Source: Ypsolopha sequella (Eukaryota > Arthropoda > Insecta > Lepidoptera > Ypsolophidae). Taken from it: a stretch of DNA of 64,000 bases. The translations under genes were made by a program, and so were the position numbers. The DNA lies in assembly GCA_934047225.1 (NCBI GenBank), contig OW203989.1, positions 19,505,977 to 19,569,976 of the forward strand. The letters run 5' to 3'. A model generated the notes under the pieces. The model saw only the letters and a list, made by a program, of their open reading frames with translations, had not been told where the DNA came from and did not search any database. Shown piece after piece: positions 1 to 12,481 of the stretch; within the stretch, counting starts at the first letter, position 1; each line of letters begins with the position of its first letter.

Positions 1-1885
1 TTAAATAGCCTCTTAACTGTCTAAAATCCGCAGAAACCACCCAGTCATAGAAAAATTAAACAAAAATAAAATATAACAATGGACTAGTTGAAAAGAAATA
101 CCGTGACCATGAATAATTGATTGTCGTTACTTTTATTTGGTCTGAAGCTGTATTGAAACCACAGCATGGATTTCTAATGAATTTGCTTACAAATAACATT
201 CACAAGTAAAGTAAGGAGCACAAGTCGCCTAGTTACAGCTAATATGTAGATGTGATTTATTATTATTCAAAATAAAGTTGCTTTTTCCGTTACAGAATCC
301 ACAACATTTCAAACTATTGACCCGCTAATTTTAAGTGCTAAAATGTTTCTCGGTAAACCTAATTCATCTGTTTAGTGATAAATGAAGACGTTGTGCAGGG
401 TACAGTAGCCAAAAAAATTGTTGCTGCTGTCTCAGGACTTAAATCTTGGTGCTTTAACAAGCAACCAAATTATTATTCAGGTAGTACGCCAGAGTTCGGA
501 AGGGTTGGAAGACAACAGACGCCAGCGCTCCCATAAACCTTTGTACGTGTTTCTTTTAGTTTTTGTATACGAGAGCAACTATGATGTCCCTTCTCTTACC
601 TTACTATCAAACAAGTGTCAACTTTAGTACATTTTATATTAATAAAAAAGCGACTTTTTACTACTTTTCCACGAATCCGTCCCTCTCGCACTGAGGGTTT
701 TTTCGCATATGGAGTAACAGGGACGCTAAAACTTTTACATATCGCCTTGCCTCTCATTCACACCCATAGATTAGGATATCCAGTATATCCTAAATCTATG
801 TTCATACCTTTGCTCTTAGAGCATGTACCAGCCTTTGCCAGTAACAACATTTATTTGTATTTGAAAAAATGTCAGTGACACTTGATTATGTCAGCTATTT
901 TTTTTATTTATTGCTAGGCAAAGGTATTGTAGCTCTTCAGCTCATAGCCTTACACTTAATTTTTTTTTTGTTACTTTTATTAAGTTTTACTAAGGAATAA
1001 AAAAATGAAATGAAAAGTGTTTAGTAACAAGCATATAAAGACATCTCAATTATTTTTTTTATTATCTTACCTAACATAAAATGAAAACTTGTGGATTGTA
1101 AAATGAAACACAAAGCGTATGATAATAAGGTTTCTTGTTCAATTAATACTAGTTTACAATAAGATTACTTTACCATTGTATCGTTAATATAATTAGTTGT
1201 ATGTTCACAATGTACATTATGTGAGTTTTTTTTTTCTTATAAGTAAAAATTCTGTCAGCACAGTTCTTTGGGCCGCCGCCAACCGACTGCCAAGGGCACT
1301 TTGAGATATAAGAGTTCAAAATTATTGTGATATTGTGAAATACTTAGCTTGCGTTTTTACCATGACTAGGAAATAGACAACTTATAATCAGGCAGAAAGG
1401 GAGCAGAAAATACAGATATCAAAGTCCTATTGATTCTGTTACTAACTAGATTCACTTCTGACACATTTATCAATTAAGTAACACCAGCTCTTCCTTTCAG
1501 GGTATTTTTGATGATTAATCGACTGATTGCCCCCATCAACGACAAGATTAACAAAAGGTGAATGCAATTGAAATACCCTTCAATTGTCCGATGAAGCTGT
1601 AAGGCTACGACTACAAGAGATCATTTCCGTTTATTACAAGAGAACAAAAATATGCGAATAAGCAGGAATTATTGCAAAAATTACATTGACTATTTAAGTA
1701 GGTACTTAGAAATAAAACATTCTATTTTTTGTATAGGTACACTAGGTAAATACTTTCGGGGCTAGTTCCTAGGCTCTTGGTACTGTTTAGGCCCTAGTAG
1801 ACTCTTAGTTCTTGAATTTTGAATTTTAAGTGAATTCACATAATCTACTGACCAAACCGATCAAATTTCTCGAATAAAAATGCCC
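1..1885. other. AT-rich sequence 3' of iRhom, no gene seen
   Basis: The short open frames here have no recognisable content. A segment at about 655-720 (CCGTCCCTCTCGCACTGAGGG…GGAGTAACAGGG) matches 24750-24822 and marks a dispersed repeat fragment. Confidence 0.6.
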
Positions 1886-2275
1886 GATTAAGGGTCGATT
1901 CTTTGAATTTGTAAAATAATATTTAGGTATAATTATAATGACCAAAAATCTACTTTAAGCTAAGATCAATGAAGGTAAATTTAAAAGTTTACAAAAACAT
2001 ATTTTAATGATATTATTGGAGCTTCACAGATAATTATATACTATATTAAGATAGCTTGACAATTATCTTTGTTCCTAGTAGTTTTGTTCTAAAGTTCTGT
2101 TAACAGAACTAATGGGAGTTTTTTTCAGATTATTTTTGTGAATTTTTCCTAGGCGTGACGACATAATTTTTTTTTTGAATTGACAGCTGATATCACTGTA
2201 TGGAAAATCCAATTGTTTTGAAGCTTCGCTAATATCGTTAAAAATATCTTTTTGCATAATAAAATAACTTATTAT
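1886..2275. mobile_element. Diverged copy of the 4571-4909 palindromic MITE
   Basis: The left part (AAGGGTCGATTCTTTG…, GATATTATTGGAGCTT) and the right part (TATGGAAAATCCAATTG…GAAGCTT…AATATC…TTATTA) align by eye with the two arms of the element at 4571-4909. Much of the symmetry has decayed and there is a central insertion. It has no coding capacity. Confidence 0.5.
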
Positions 2276-4570
2276 GCAAAAATTCTATATGGTTAATATA
2301 GGAAGAGAGATCATTTTTTTCTATTGCGCGTGTATGTTTCTCTGAGAGAGTTCAGTGTTATCTGTTATGTACCTTGTTTCATTAAAATATACCAGCACAA
2401 CACACTTAATATAAACAACACTAACACACTGCAAAGAACCACATCAATTTCGTTGATCGGAATGGGTCTTTTTATGCGTGTCGTATAGTCTCAGCCTAAA
2501 TATCAAAAGACTAAAAGCATAAGTCAGTTTTTAAAATCCTTCATTATGATGGATGATATGTGAACTTTTGAACGGTCACGTTAATTTCAAGCGGAAAACT
2601 GCTTATTGCGCGGGGGACGAATTTAGGGCGATAGAAAAAAACATAGCTTTTTTACTCATATAAAAAGAACTAAGAGCTAGCAAAATTTCTTAATTGGTAA
2701 TAAAATATTTTTTTCTGTTTATAGAACATACAAATATATTTGTGTTTAGTTTGGAAATTACTTTTCTTGAAAAACCATACAATTCAGTGATTTTAAAATT
2801 TAAATGCTAGTGACAGAATTGTCATATAAAATTATAAAACAAAAGATTTCGAAAATAGTTCATCGGCTATCCTTTCATATTCTGGAGAAGCTACATTATT
2901 AATCAGAAAACTATTAAAGTATCTACTTAGACCTAAAACGCAAAGTTAAGATTACTTCTCTCGATACCTATGTATCAGTACCAAGGTAAATAATTAATGG
3001 TAAATTAAGTACTACTATGCTATCGGTACTTTCCATTTCTATTCTGATAGCGGACAGATAATAAGTACTTATAGAACAAAACAAACGTAAATATTGTGTT
3101 TTTCCTGTCATAGTAAATACGCAGGCTATTTTATAAGAATCGAGTTCAAAAACCGGGTACGCATCCACTCACTCAATTTAACCGCTTAGAGATAAACGAC
3201 GTATAAAAATGCCACCAATTTGGACTAAACAATAAAACTTATCAATTATTATATTATAGGCAGTGACCCTTTCATTCTGTGAGGTAAAACAAAATAAGTA
3301 AAAATGCTGACGTAATAAAATTACATGTACAAAAAGATGTTAAGATTTTGTGTCAATCATGTTACAAACAAAAATATACATAATTTTGTGTCTCCGTCAG
3401 TATTATAAAAATAGTTTTAATTAATAAATAAATACATTATTTATTTAATAAATATGATATGGAAAATGGTATTAATTTTGTTTTCCTTCATGGGGTTAAA
3501 AGTATAATACCATAAAATTTCACGGTCTGTCACAGCTGTTTTCCTAAAAGACTGGCAAAATAAAACAGCTAAATTTGGCATTAATATTGCTATGACACAA
3601 ACGTGGTAAAATTTGCAAAAATATTAAAAAACATGATAAACCTATGAATAATAATTAATTCGTAGTGATTAACCATTTCTTTTACTGGTAGCACTTTATT
3701 TTAACACAATTCGAGATCAAGTGAGAAAATATTACAAAAAATGTTTTATTTTATTGTATAAAATTATAGTAAAATATTAAAAGTTAATAAAAATTGTACA
3801 ATAATGCATTTGTGCACTACATGTTACAATAATTTTTGTGTGTATGTTGGCAGTTTAAATAAACTTACTTTTTAAAATGTGAAGTATACAATCATGGATT
3901 TCGTTCACTCCAAAATGCTTTTAAAATACTGAGATCGATATTTGCATTGAAATTGTTGAAGCTTAAACAATTAATTGTTGACGAGAAGGAAAACAAACTT
4001 TTTAAAGAACGTGTGTCATGTCCTTATGAATTATTCCATCTATCGTGTTTTAAAATAAAACTAATATCTAAGATGCAGTGGTATTTAATATCCCTAGCAT
4101 ATAATATAAAATAACATAATTTTCATAAAACTACGCAGACTTCACATTATACGGTACCTATGCATAAAAATTGACCAAATAAAAAATATTGAATGTGATA
4201 CTTATAGTTAAGACTGACTTCGTTATATACGGTGAACATAAGAGATGAAAATATCAAATATTCGTTTAATATGCTATTTACAGTATTTAGTAATATACTA
4301 AATTATATTTGACACGATTACGAGTAAACGTAAATTTTACGGACAACCATTCGATATATAACTTAAAATATTCAAATTGGCACTTCGAAATTTGTAAATT
4401 TTGAAAATAAGTGAAGACTTTCTTTTTTACGAAAAACTCTCTGTAACGAAAATATTTGACGGTATTGATGGAATATGGATATATATTATCATGATTTCTG
4501 TAATAAAGCCCTTTCTAAAGAATAATCAAAAATACATCACAATATAATATGAACAAATTTACAAAAGATG
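2276..4570. other. AT-rich intergenic sequence, nothing recognised
   Basis: About 2.3 kb of very AT-rich DNA with no coherent reading frame, RNA gene or recognisable repeat apart from simple A/T runs. The short frame at 2968-3168 (minus) has no family resemblance. Confidence 0.5.
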
Positions 4571-4909
4571 TAAGAGTCCATTCTTCGGTTTTGTAACAAA
4601 GTATTAAGAAACAATTATAGCGCCCAAAATACAACTTTTAGCCAAGAACAATGTATACTAACAGTTTACTAAATGCATAAACATATTTGTGATGATATTG
4701 GTAGCTTTAAAAGAACTGGATTTTCCATAAGCGTGATCTTAGATTTACTATGGAAAATCCAAGTATTTTAAAGCTAATGTAATATCAAAAAATATACTTT
4801 TTAGTATATAATAAACTATTAGTTTACAGTATTCTTAGCCAAAAGTTGTATTTTGGGCGTTATAATTATTTATTAATATTTTGTTACAATTCCGAAGAAT
4901 CGACTCTTA
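4571..4909. mobile_element. Palindromic MITE, 339 bp
   Basis: Two inverted arms of about 150 bp fold the whole element into a hairpin. The left arm starts TAAGAGTC and the right arm ends GACTCTTA. Both carry CCAAAATACAACTTTTGGC-like and TGGATTTTCCATA-like blocks, with TATGGAAAATCCA on the right. It has no coding capacity. A half copy sits at 42140-42300 and a diverged copy at 1886-2275, so it is a family. Confidence 0.8.
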
Positions 4910-5834
4910 ACAAATTTACCATTATTTTTATTGACTGACTGTCTTTATGTCGACTTTATTGAATTCCCAATTTTTTATGAATAAATTAACTTATTAAATA
5001 ACATTGATTGTAGCCGTAATTTATTAAGGCAATAATTTTAACAAAATACCTTCATAACCAAAGAAATTGATCGATCCTTATAAATTCGTTAAAGAGAATT
5101 ACCGCAACAAAAAAAAAAACTAATTCCAAAAACATTTCGGTTTCAAAATTACATGCATTCGCACCTAACAAATTTTTACACCAAAAAAAAAAAACTTTTA
5201 CAAAACACTAAAATAACTAATTATCTTATTCTATGGACTGATTCTAAGACCTTTTGTCAATGAAACTAGTATTAGAAAGGTTGTCGTAGAATCATACGTT
5301 TACAACGTAAATTACAGCAGAACAAAGTCACATACAAATATAACTCACTTTAGATCCTTAACCGTCTATATATTACAGATTATGTACATTTAATGAATTC
5401 TTCCGCATTAAATACCCGTGAATTATCATCAGTTAATGTATCACAATAATTTAAGGGCTATACACACTCGATGATAGATCGTAAGTTTCTTTTTCTACAA
5501 TAAAAAATAACGTAAGTATGATTAAGTATGTGTGAAGCGTGAATTAAATGTTTATTTTTTTAATAATTTTTATTTTAATGCGTTAGTATGTCGTAAAAAA
5601 CTAGAGTTGTCTTTCTTGCGGGCTAAAAGAGTAAAAATGAGCTTCATATATTGTAGTTGTACACTGACAGTTCATTCACGAAGTGCATAATACTCAACGT
5701 AATTTTTATAATTTTATTTTTCTCCATCACTTGAAAACGTCAGTGATTAACAAACACTTGGTGAACTAAACTGCATGCCATGCTCAGAAAACTATTTACG
5801 TAAGCCACAAGATCATCTTTTTTTTGTGCGAACA
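4910..5834. other. AT-rich downstream region of iRhom
   Basis: No gene or recognisable repeat is seen. It contains A-runs and candidate minus-strand AATAAA sites, for example 5718-5713, that could end the iRhom transcript. Confidence 0.5.
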
Positions 5835-5976
5835 GGTCCTCTAAAAAGGCCGTTTTGCATGAATCACATTATGATTCTGTTCTAATACAGCCTCTTTTGC
5901 TCGCGTGAAAAAATTCTAACTCCATCCTACCTTCAAATAATTTTATGATTCACCTAAGTCGGCCTTTTTAAATCCC
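5835..5976. mobile_element. Short MITE (about 140 bp), AAAAAGGCCG family, copy 1
   Basis: The element begins GGTCCTCTAAAAAGGCCG and ends with the inverted CGGCCTTTTTAAATCCC. It also has internal inverted blocks TGAATCACATTATGATTC and ATTTTATGATTCACC. Two more copies lie in tandem at 26889-27174. It lies just 3' of the iRhom stop and may be part of the 3' UTR. Confidence 0.75.
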
Positions 5977-6184
5977 CTGATTCGTTCTTCATATTCAGCT
6001 CACTCAAAGATCAGCCTTGCAATGAGGGCCCAACACCCCTTTTCATCATCATCATGTATGAAAATTTGCCGTTTCGTAATAGCTACAGTTTTAGATCTTA
6101 ATCTAGACACCGGATGATAGACAAACGAATCCAAAATCAAAGTGCTAGCTGTGAAAGTACCCATGTTCACGCATGCGCTCTGTG

Positions 6185-6262
6185 ACGGCGGAGGTTGGTG
6201 GGGTGCGGCGCGGGGCAGGGGGGCGGCGGCGGCGACGGGGGGGGCGCCCGGGCCGACCGCCG
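6185..6262 (-). promoter_or_regulatory. C-rich start of the iRhom 3' UTR
   Basis: Directly after the iRhom stop codon the transcript strand is an extreme C/CG-rich tract with several runs of four to eight C and a (CCG)n-like core. The genomic plus strand carries the matching G-runs and could form a G-quadruplex. The rest of the neighbourhood is AT-rich, so the tract stands out. The 3' end of the mRNA is not fixed by the sequence; an AATAAA on the minus strand at 5718-5713 is one possible polyadenylation signal. Confidence 0.5.
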
Positions 6263-6694
6263 TCATACCCCGTCCATCTGCCTCACCCTTACATCCTGAG
6301 ACGAACACATATCCGGAGCGAACGGCAAACAAGTGAAATACGCGCACGCCTGACACTCGTACGCCGGCGCGGCATAAAACAACGCTATCAACGCACACAA
6401 CATACCACCAGCTGATATCAAACACACCCACACTAAACCTATCTTCCTTCTCCTATCGTAGGGTCCGAGGGTTATAAACGGCATTACGGCGAAGGATAAG
6501 AGAAAACCGAACGCAAATCCGAAGACATGCGCGAAGTTGTCTATCCATGGTAAGAGACCGAGTAGAAACAGCAGTATGGCTAGGCTGAGTAGTTTGAATA
6601 GAGCTCGTTTTGGATGTCGAAGTAACGGCCATGCACCGATCACTTCCACTATCAAACACGCCAGAAGACCGAAGTGTGCGCCAGCCGGTCCCAC
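6263..6694 (-). CDS. iRhom terminal coding exon: rhomboid core with the dead protease motif, to the stop codon
   Basis: This is the last coding exon of an inactive rhomboid (iRhom). Inactive rhomboids are polytopic membrane pseudoproteases of the ER and secretory pathway that in other animals control trafficking of ADAM17 or EGF-family ligands. The acceptor AG is at 6696-6695 and the exon opens with GTG, read as an internal Val. It encodes 143 residues (455-597 of the visible protein). It starts VGPAGAHFG, where an active rhomboid has GxSG: the catalytic Ser is Ala and is preceded by Pro, an iRhom hallmark. The second catalytic position is kept as His in IDNFAHVFGF (about residue 510). Hydrophobic segments lie at about exon residues 9-20, 35-48, 57-74 and 87-107. 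The tail CQACAYFTCLPF...MC is cysteine-rich. The stop is TGA. A longer overlapping frame (6000-6431, minus) is out of frame and is a shadow. Confidence 0.95.
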   Translation of the reverse strand: MGPAGAHFGLLACLIVEVIGAWPLLRHPKRALFKLLSLAILLFLLGLLPWIDNFAHVFGFAFGFLLSFAVMPFITLGPYDRRRKIGLVWVCLISAGGMLCALIALFYAAPAYECQACAYFTCLPFAPDMCSSQDVRVRQMDGV

Positions 6695-6916
6695 CTGGAA
6701 AGAAAATAATGAAACATTAAAAATGCGTTCTCTGATGGTGGAAAAGTCACGTTACTTCTTCTATGAACGTCTTCCGAATGGTTTTTGAATAAGGAAGCTT
6801 GAAAACTAGTTTAATGCGTTTCAACTCAAAGGAAACATTAACATCTGACGCAAGCGATTTCTACCATATCCTGATCACTCGAAAAGGTTTAACGAAGGAA
6901 AAGGTTTTTTACTCAC

Positions 6917-7171
6917 CTCCGCCCGGTAAGGCTCAAAAATCGCCGAAGCCATGTTTCCCGCGAACCCGCTGCCCAAATACACCGTGGCTATCCTCACTGG
7001 GCCAGCCATTTTTTCCAGGTCCCTCATGAAGAGCCACTGTAAGGCCAACGTGAAGGCTAAGTGAAGGAGGCCAGCGTGAACGAACAGTGACGTCCAAGCT
7101 CTATACAACTGGTCAGGTCTTCTTCGCCGCATAAAGGGTAGCATGCCGCATACGTCGTCTAAGCATGAGAC
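6917..7171 (-). CDS. iRhom exon: first rhomboid-core helices
   Basis: This internal exon of 255 bp (85 codons) starts and ends in phase 0. The acceptor AG is at 7173-7172 and the donor is GAG|GTGAGT. It encodes residues 370-454, starting [13 protein letters not shown] and containing [27 protein letters not shown] and a glycine-rich helix, [15 protein letters not shown]. The phrase order matches the iRhom/rhomboid core. In active rhomboids the HxxxxHxxxN segment supplies an oxyanion-hole Asn; here the His residues remain but the Asn position reads Thr, a second sign that this is a pseudoprotease. The exon joins in frame to GPAG of the next exon (…YRAE|VGPAG). Confidence 0.95.
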
Positions 7172-7604
7172 CTGGAAGTCATGAAATTTTGTGAGAATTG
7201 TATCAACTAACATAGTTAAGCTGGGTAAAGCCTTTTTCTAAAATTCAAGGATCTTGCAAAGACAGTTTACAACAGTTTAGATTACTAAAAGTGAGAATAC
7301 AAACTAGTGAGTTGTTTGACTTGTGATCTTTTTGATATATTATGATATCGGCATCTGCATCTGTCTACATATATGCAAAACAAGAATTCCTGCGAAACAA
7401 CATACCGATTTGGGTATTAGTCAAAATGAGGTTGGTTTTTTAATGATCTTCGGAGATCTTCATTATGTCATTTATTGTCACGGTGAGTGTTATTACTACA
7501 TATATGCCATGCTCCCATGGTGCATTACCTATGTATACACACATATTAGTTACACATCGAACAGTTTTAGTTTCAGTTTGTCAGACCAAGACAAATATAC
7601 CAAC

Positions 7605-7860
7605 CTGTGAGCACAACGAAGCTTCCTCATGAAAGTATCCCTTCACGAAGTCACAATGTTCCCTCGTCGTTATGACACATTGGCCATGGACCCCAATACA
7701 GCAGGGATGCCCAATGACCTCACAGGCCATATGCTCGGCTGCGTGGCCCGCCCGGCCGACCGCCGCTGACCCGTCTAAGACTGATTTTCTACAAATTGGC
7801 CATTTTGTGATGTCATCCGGCCATTCATGGGGTGCTATTGAACGTGGTGCTTCACAGAAT
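7605..7860 (-). CDS. iRhom exon: C-terminal half of the cysteine-rich iRhom homology domain
   Basis: This 256-bp exon has its acceptor AG at 7862-7861 and its donor at CAG|GTTGGT. It begins by completing a Lys codon split with the previous exon and ends in phase 0. It encodes residues 284-369. Diagnostic phrases are [39 protein letters not shown] and HEEASLCSQ, which I recognise as the most conserved block of iRhoms. It forms part of the large lumenal loop between the first and second membrane helices, and its many cysteines probably form disulfides in the ER lumen. An insert-like stretch (about residues 313-330, Ala/Gly-rich) separates the two conserved blocks. Confidence 0.95.
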
Positions 7861-8711
7861 CTGAAATAGACCAGGGAGATTTTTATCAGTGACTTCGTAA
7901 GGTAAGTAAGTAACAATGTAAGGGTGAGCGAATAGACTCTACGAAGAAAGCTACGATTGCAGCGGGGAGTGTCGCATAGCATCGCATAGCACTCCATAGC
8001 ACTTCAAGAGGCGTAGTTACACGCAAATCTCTATACAAACGCTTCAACACATTGTAGAGTGTCTATAGAATGTTATTTTAATATTTTAGCCTAAGTCCAT
8101 TAATATTATCTAGATCTATGTTCAAGTCGAACTGAAAATCGTGAAATTTAAGTAATATCTTAACAAACCCCTAAAATAGCTAAATTTAATGGTTTTATAC
8201 CAAAAGTGTAGCCGAATTTGCTTTTATTGTTTTAGTAGCAAAACATTAATGCAAGTCAAACAACTAAAATGTTATCTAGATTAATAATAACCAAAAATAA
8301 TGTTTGAAAACGTCCACAATCTTGCCAAAATGTGGTTTCTCCTGAAACAAGTTTTCAATTATGCACCCGCAGTGAAATTGGCACGATTGTTTGTCCTCGC
8401 AACTTTCACGGAGCGAGCACCTTATAGCGAAATGAAACAGGATGACATTTGGCTACGCCCACAACTGAGTAACTGAGTAACTGAGTTGTTCGCGTCATGA
8501 TGTCTGTTTTTAAGCAGTGAAGTGCCTTGGACTATCATCTATCACTATCAGTATAATGTCTAAAATTCTCAAGTGACAAACAAGGTCATCGGACAATTCT
8601 TTAAAAAATCATGAAAAAATAAAACAATGAAAACTATATCCTAAAATGGCGTATATTCTCTGAAAAAAAAATCTTGTACGAATTAAGCTATGGGAATTGT
8701 GGGTCACTCAC

Positions 8712-8800
8712 TTTGGATCTAATCCACAGACGGACCCTGATATTCTTCCTCCAGGACCGGAGTCTCCTGAAGACCACTTTTTCCACGTCGCTATCGTGTT
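8712..8800 (-). CDS. iRhom short exon in the lumenal loop
   Basis: This 89-bp exon, missed by length-based ORF calling, lies between acceptor AG at 8802-8801 and donor AAA|GTGAGT. Starting in phase 0 it reads NTIATWKKWSSGDSG followed by PGGRISGSVCGLDP, then two bases of a Lys codon completed in the 7605-7860 exon. The GSVCGLDP.FCEAP junction is a recognisable iRhom homology domain phrase. The reading frame is open only in the frame dictated by both neighbours, which confirms the model. Confidence 0.92.
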
Positions 8801-9090
8801 CTGAAACATTTATTAATTAATTATATTTAAGTTGAACAATAATAATTTATTCTTTTATTATAAACAGTGAACGAAAAAAACAGAAGTCTGATTAGAAATG
8901 AAAAATGACCCCACGATAAAGTGTGTTTAAAACACAATTTTGTATGGCGACGGCTCTAATAGTGTTCACTGGTGTTTTGATTTGGCCAATCACGGCTGAC
9001 CTAGAGTCGCATGACAACAGGATGAACCAATCATCAGCCTTTTGCCTTTTTCAGTCTCTGGTGCCATTTTCGAATGACACTAGAAAAGGG

Positions 9091-9233
9091 TCGTATTTTT
9101 GAATTGTTCTTTTTCAATTCACGTGCGAAAATATATACCTGTCTCATCTTGCAAATGACAAGTTATGATGTGCTACGTGAGATGGGTATATACTTTCGCA
9201 CATAAATTGAAAACGAACGATTCAAAAATACGG
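9091..9233. repeat. Inverted repeat with arms of about 58 bp
   Basis: The left arm (TCGTATTTTTGAATTGTTC…CGAAAATATATACC) is matched by its complement at 9178-9233 (GGTATATACTTTCGC…GATTCAAAAATACG), separated by a short spacer. It is non-coding and lies in an iRhom intron; it is probably a foldback MITE. Confidence 0.7.
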
Positions 9234-10394
9234 CTCCTGAACATTCTCTATCACAAAATTCATTCTCCGCGTTGTCTAAGGCTAAGGATCTGACAAAATT
9301 AAAGTTTATAAGCTCTAGTATAGTTTTGGAAATTTCGTAATGAATGAGTATTTCTTTTTAATATGTTATTTTGACACAATCGGCTAGATTTATGAAAATG
9401 TATAGTATAATTAAAAATTAGGAAAAACATAATCATGATATATTTTGAATCCTTCAATAGAGTCCTTACATCATTTCGACCATAATATAAATAGATAAAT
9501 ATAAATTAATTTTACACACGAAAAAAAATTGCAATAAATAAATGATATGATATGATAAAACAGTCACATGTCTTAAATTCTAAGCATAAAACATAGTAAA
9601 GCTGATTTTGATTTTGGAGTAACTAAATTTTAATTTTGTATTAATGATTTCAAAACCTAAAATTATGCAATGTAATATAACTCTTAATAAGGACTGCATA
9701 TTACGTGCATAAAACTTATTTCTTAAAATAATTTCTTAATTAATATTATTTCTTATAATAAATACTTATTTCTTATTTCTTTATATAAACTTACCTTTGG
9801 TATTAATCCCCGTATCTTTGATTTGCACAAAAATAAAGCATCGATTAATTAATAAGAAACCTACCACAGAACAGGAGAAAATAATTATTTAAAAAAATTC
9901 CGTAAATGATTTTTCTAAGCAATATTTTCCTTCTATTTCAGTGCAAGCACTATACAAATACCATTAGTTAGTGGTTTCAATGAAATAACCAAGTTTACAC
10001 AATTTTAGTCTAAAAATAGATTGACTTTGAACAATATTTTCATGCTGTTTCTTATACCTGAGAATAATTGCCTTAAATAAAGTTGTTTTTATACTTAAAT
10101 TAACAATATAAATTTTTTTTATAATTTTAAACATACCGTTTAAGAGGAATAACTTTATTAATAGAGTCATTTTCGGATGACGCTTTCTCAATAGAGTTCA
10201 CTTTTGAAAGGACTTTGAAAACGAATGAAAAGCTGTTTCCGACGCCAAAAAACGCAAGATATCTTCGGCTATCGCATTATTTTAGGTTAATCGATTTTAC
10301 ATAAAACCTGTATGAAACCTATATTCGTAATCACGAAGAAGTAATTAACAAAATTTCCAACTCCCGCTAAATTGTCTGTTATTTCTTTTTGACT

Positions 10395-10640
10395 GCTTCT
10401 ATGGTATAGTGGTTCGAGTACACAACTCCTAATCTGGAAGTCGTGGGCTCAAATCTCGTAGATGTACATTTGTTTTCGGTCTGTGGGCACGTTACACTTT
10501 GGGTCCATAATTATGCCCGAAGTACAGTGATAAGGGTCACTGCCCATTACGCTAGGACGTAATAATCTTCGGGAAAACGTGGGTGTACAGTTCTGAAATT
10601 ATAATTTGGGCTGATAGTTATGACGGCTTAACTATTGTGT
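10395..10640 (+). repeat. tRNA-derived SINE-like element
   Basis: The head carries an A-box-like TGGTATAGTGGTTCGAG and a B-box-like GTGGGCTCAAATC at the correct spacing, but the cloverleaf stems do not pair, so this is not a tRNA gene. The body (GTGGGCACGTTACACTTTGG … TCTTCGGGAAAACGTGGG) resembles SINE bodies rather than unique DNA. Confidence 0.55.
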
Positions 10641-11639
10641 TATAATATCATTAAATCAGAACACCTGTTTACACAAAAATGTAAATGGAGTAAAAGATAA
10701 ACATTTTAATAAGTACTATTAGTGTTCATCACACTTGAACCCATTAGTGAATGTTTTCAAAATTAAATATTATTTTACTATTTCATACATAACCCTGTGT
10801 GGGTAGTTGTAATTAAAAATGTTGGGTAGAAATGAGGACCATTTTCTTACAATCCTCTTAGTTACTTCTAAAGAATTAGAGAAGTCTCAACATTTGTTGT
10901 TCACAGTTTATATATAGCCATGAGTGAGCATGAGTAGTGACTCCCCGGTACGTACCTCTATTATTGAAGGTACATGTTTCTATTGTTCAATTGTTATCCA
11001 AAGTTAATCCGAATTGACTCAAATTATATTTCCTAAACTATACCAATGTGGACTGTGACTTGCATTTCACCATCCATACTCGGAACCACCTCTGACTCCC
11101 CCTCGGGGATTCATGTCGACCATGTCGTGACGATGTATTTATAAATTTATCTGAAAGCAACGGCAGAATAACAGCGTCGCAGATTTCGGTTTGCAGCATT
11201 ATGCTGAGTCGGAGCCTTTTTTCTTTGCCGCGACACACATACCACCAGACTAAATTAACTTTTCTTTATGTCTTACTGTTTATTTGTGTTAGATTTAGAA
11301 GTTAGTTTATTAAGCTGTCAGTTGTTTTGTCTCTATTTTATTTTTGAGAATAAATGTTATATCTATCTATCTATTATTTTTGGATTGTTGATAAATTGAG
11401 GTGATGATTATGTAGGACATAAATATTCAAAAAGCCACGGTACACCATGGCAGTTCTTAGTGCTCCGGCACAGAGGTGATTATCGTACAAAAAGATGCCT
11501 ATGTGCACGATCGAGTAACAATAAAATGTATAACAAACACCAAACGTGTCAAGATGTAAAATGGGAACAAGAGCAGTCAATCAAGACTAAAAACTGAGAA
11601 AAGGTTGTTTTTCTGAATTTATTCGGAGCTTTGAGTTGT

Positions 11640-11859
11640 TTAAGAGAGGTTTCGCAGCCAGATTGCGAAAAGCCTGCCCTTTTCTAATAAATCGAAACAG
11701 AACACGTAAATGTTTTGAAATTCTAATTCAAAGAATCCAATTGAAACTTTGCGATGGCAAATTGAATAACTATTGAGTGAATTTTTATTTAAAGTGTCCT
11801 GTTTCGAATAATTAGAAAAAGGCGAGTTTTTCAGAATCCAGCTGCGAAACCGCTCTTAA
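11640..11859. mobile_element. Palindromic MITE, TTAAGAG…CTCTTAA, 220 bp
   Basis: The terminal inverted repeats begin TTAAGAGAGGTTTCGCAGCC and continue with a block reading GAAAAGCCTGCCCTTTTCTAA. The right arm ends GGCTGCGAAACCGCTCTTAA-like. The ends are TTAA and the element has no coding capacity. A related left end is at 16650. Confidence 0.75.
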
Positions 11860-12481
11860 CAGTCTTTAGATCGTGTACCTTTTCATAAAGAACATGTTTT
11901 TAATCATAAACATGTTTTCAAATAAAAAACGAGTCCAAATCGCTTTCAACTTACATAAAAAGAAATATTTAATGAGACAAGCTTATCATTTAAAATGGCT
12001 GAACAATTAATTAATGAGACATCTCTTTTCTCTACAAAAGTAAACGATCCTCATGAATATTTAGTTCTAGAAATATTTAACAAATGGCCATGAGTTATTT
12101 ATACAAATAAATGGAAATTCAAAAACCGTTTTGAGCTGAATGGATTTTAAGCCATTTACTGGTGTTTTTGTAATATTATTGTACATGATGGATATTTCTT
12201 TTCGCCATTACGGGCTAAAATACCACAAATTTAAAAAAAAAAATCATAGTCTTTAAAACACGCCAGCGTTTTCTTTTTATTATAGAAAATTCGGACTCTA
12301 GGTTACCTTTGATAGGTTTTTATTGTAGATTCATTATATGTATATATATTGATACAAATTTTATTTGAAAATTTAATTCACATTCAAAATCTTTAATTAA
12401 GTTGTTGAATGTTATTTAAGTGTTTAGTGTTTATGAAATATAATTTAAAAAGCTTCGTACACATAGTGAACTGAATTATTA

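Noticed and set aside
6000..6431. Minus-strand 143-codon frame overlapping the iRhom terminal exon
   Set aside because: It is out of frame with the iRhom exon, which has clear family content. The frame is open because of the GC-rich and C-rich tract and shows no domain.
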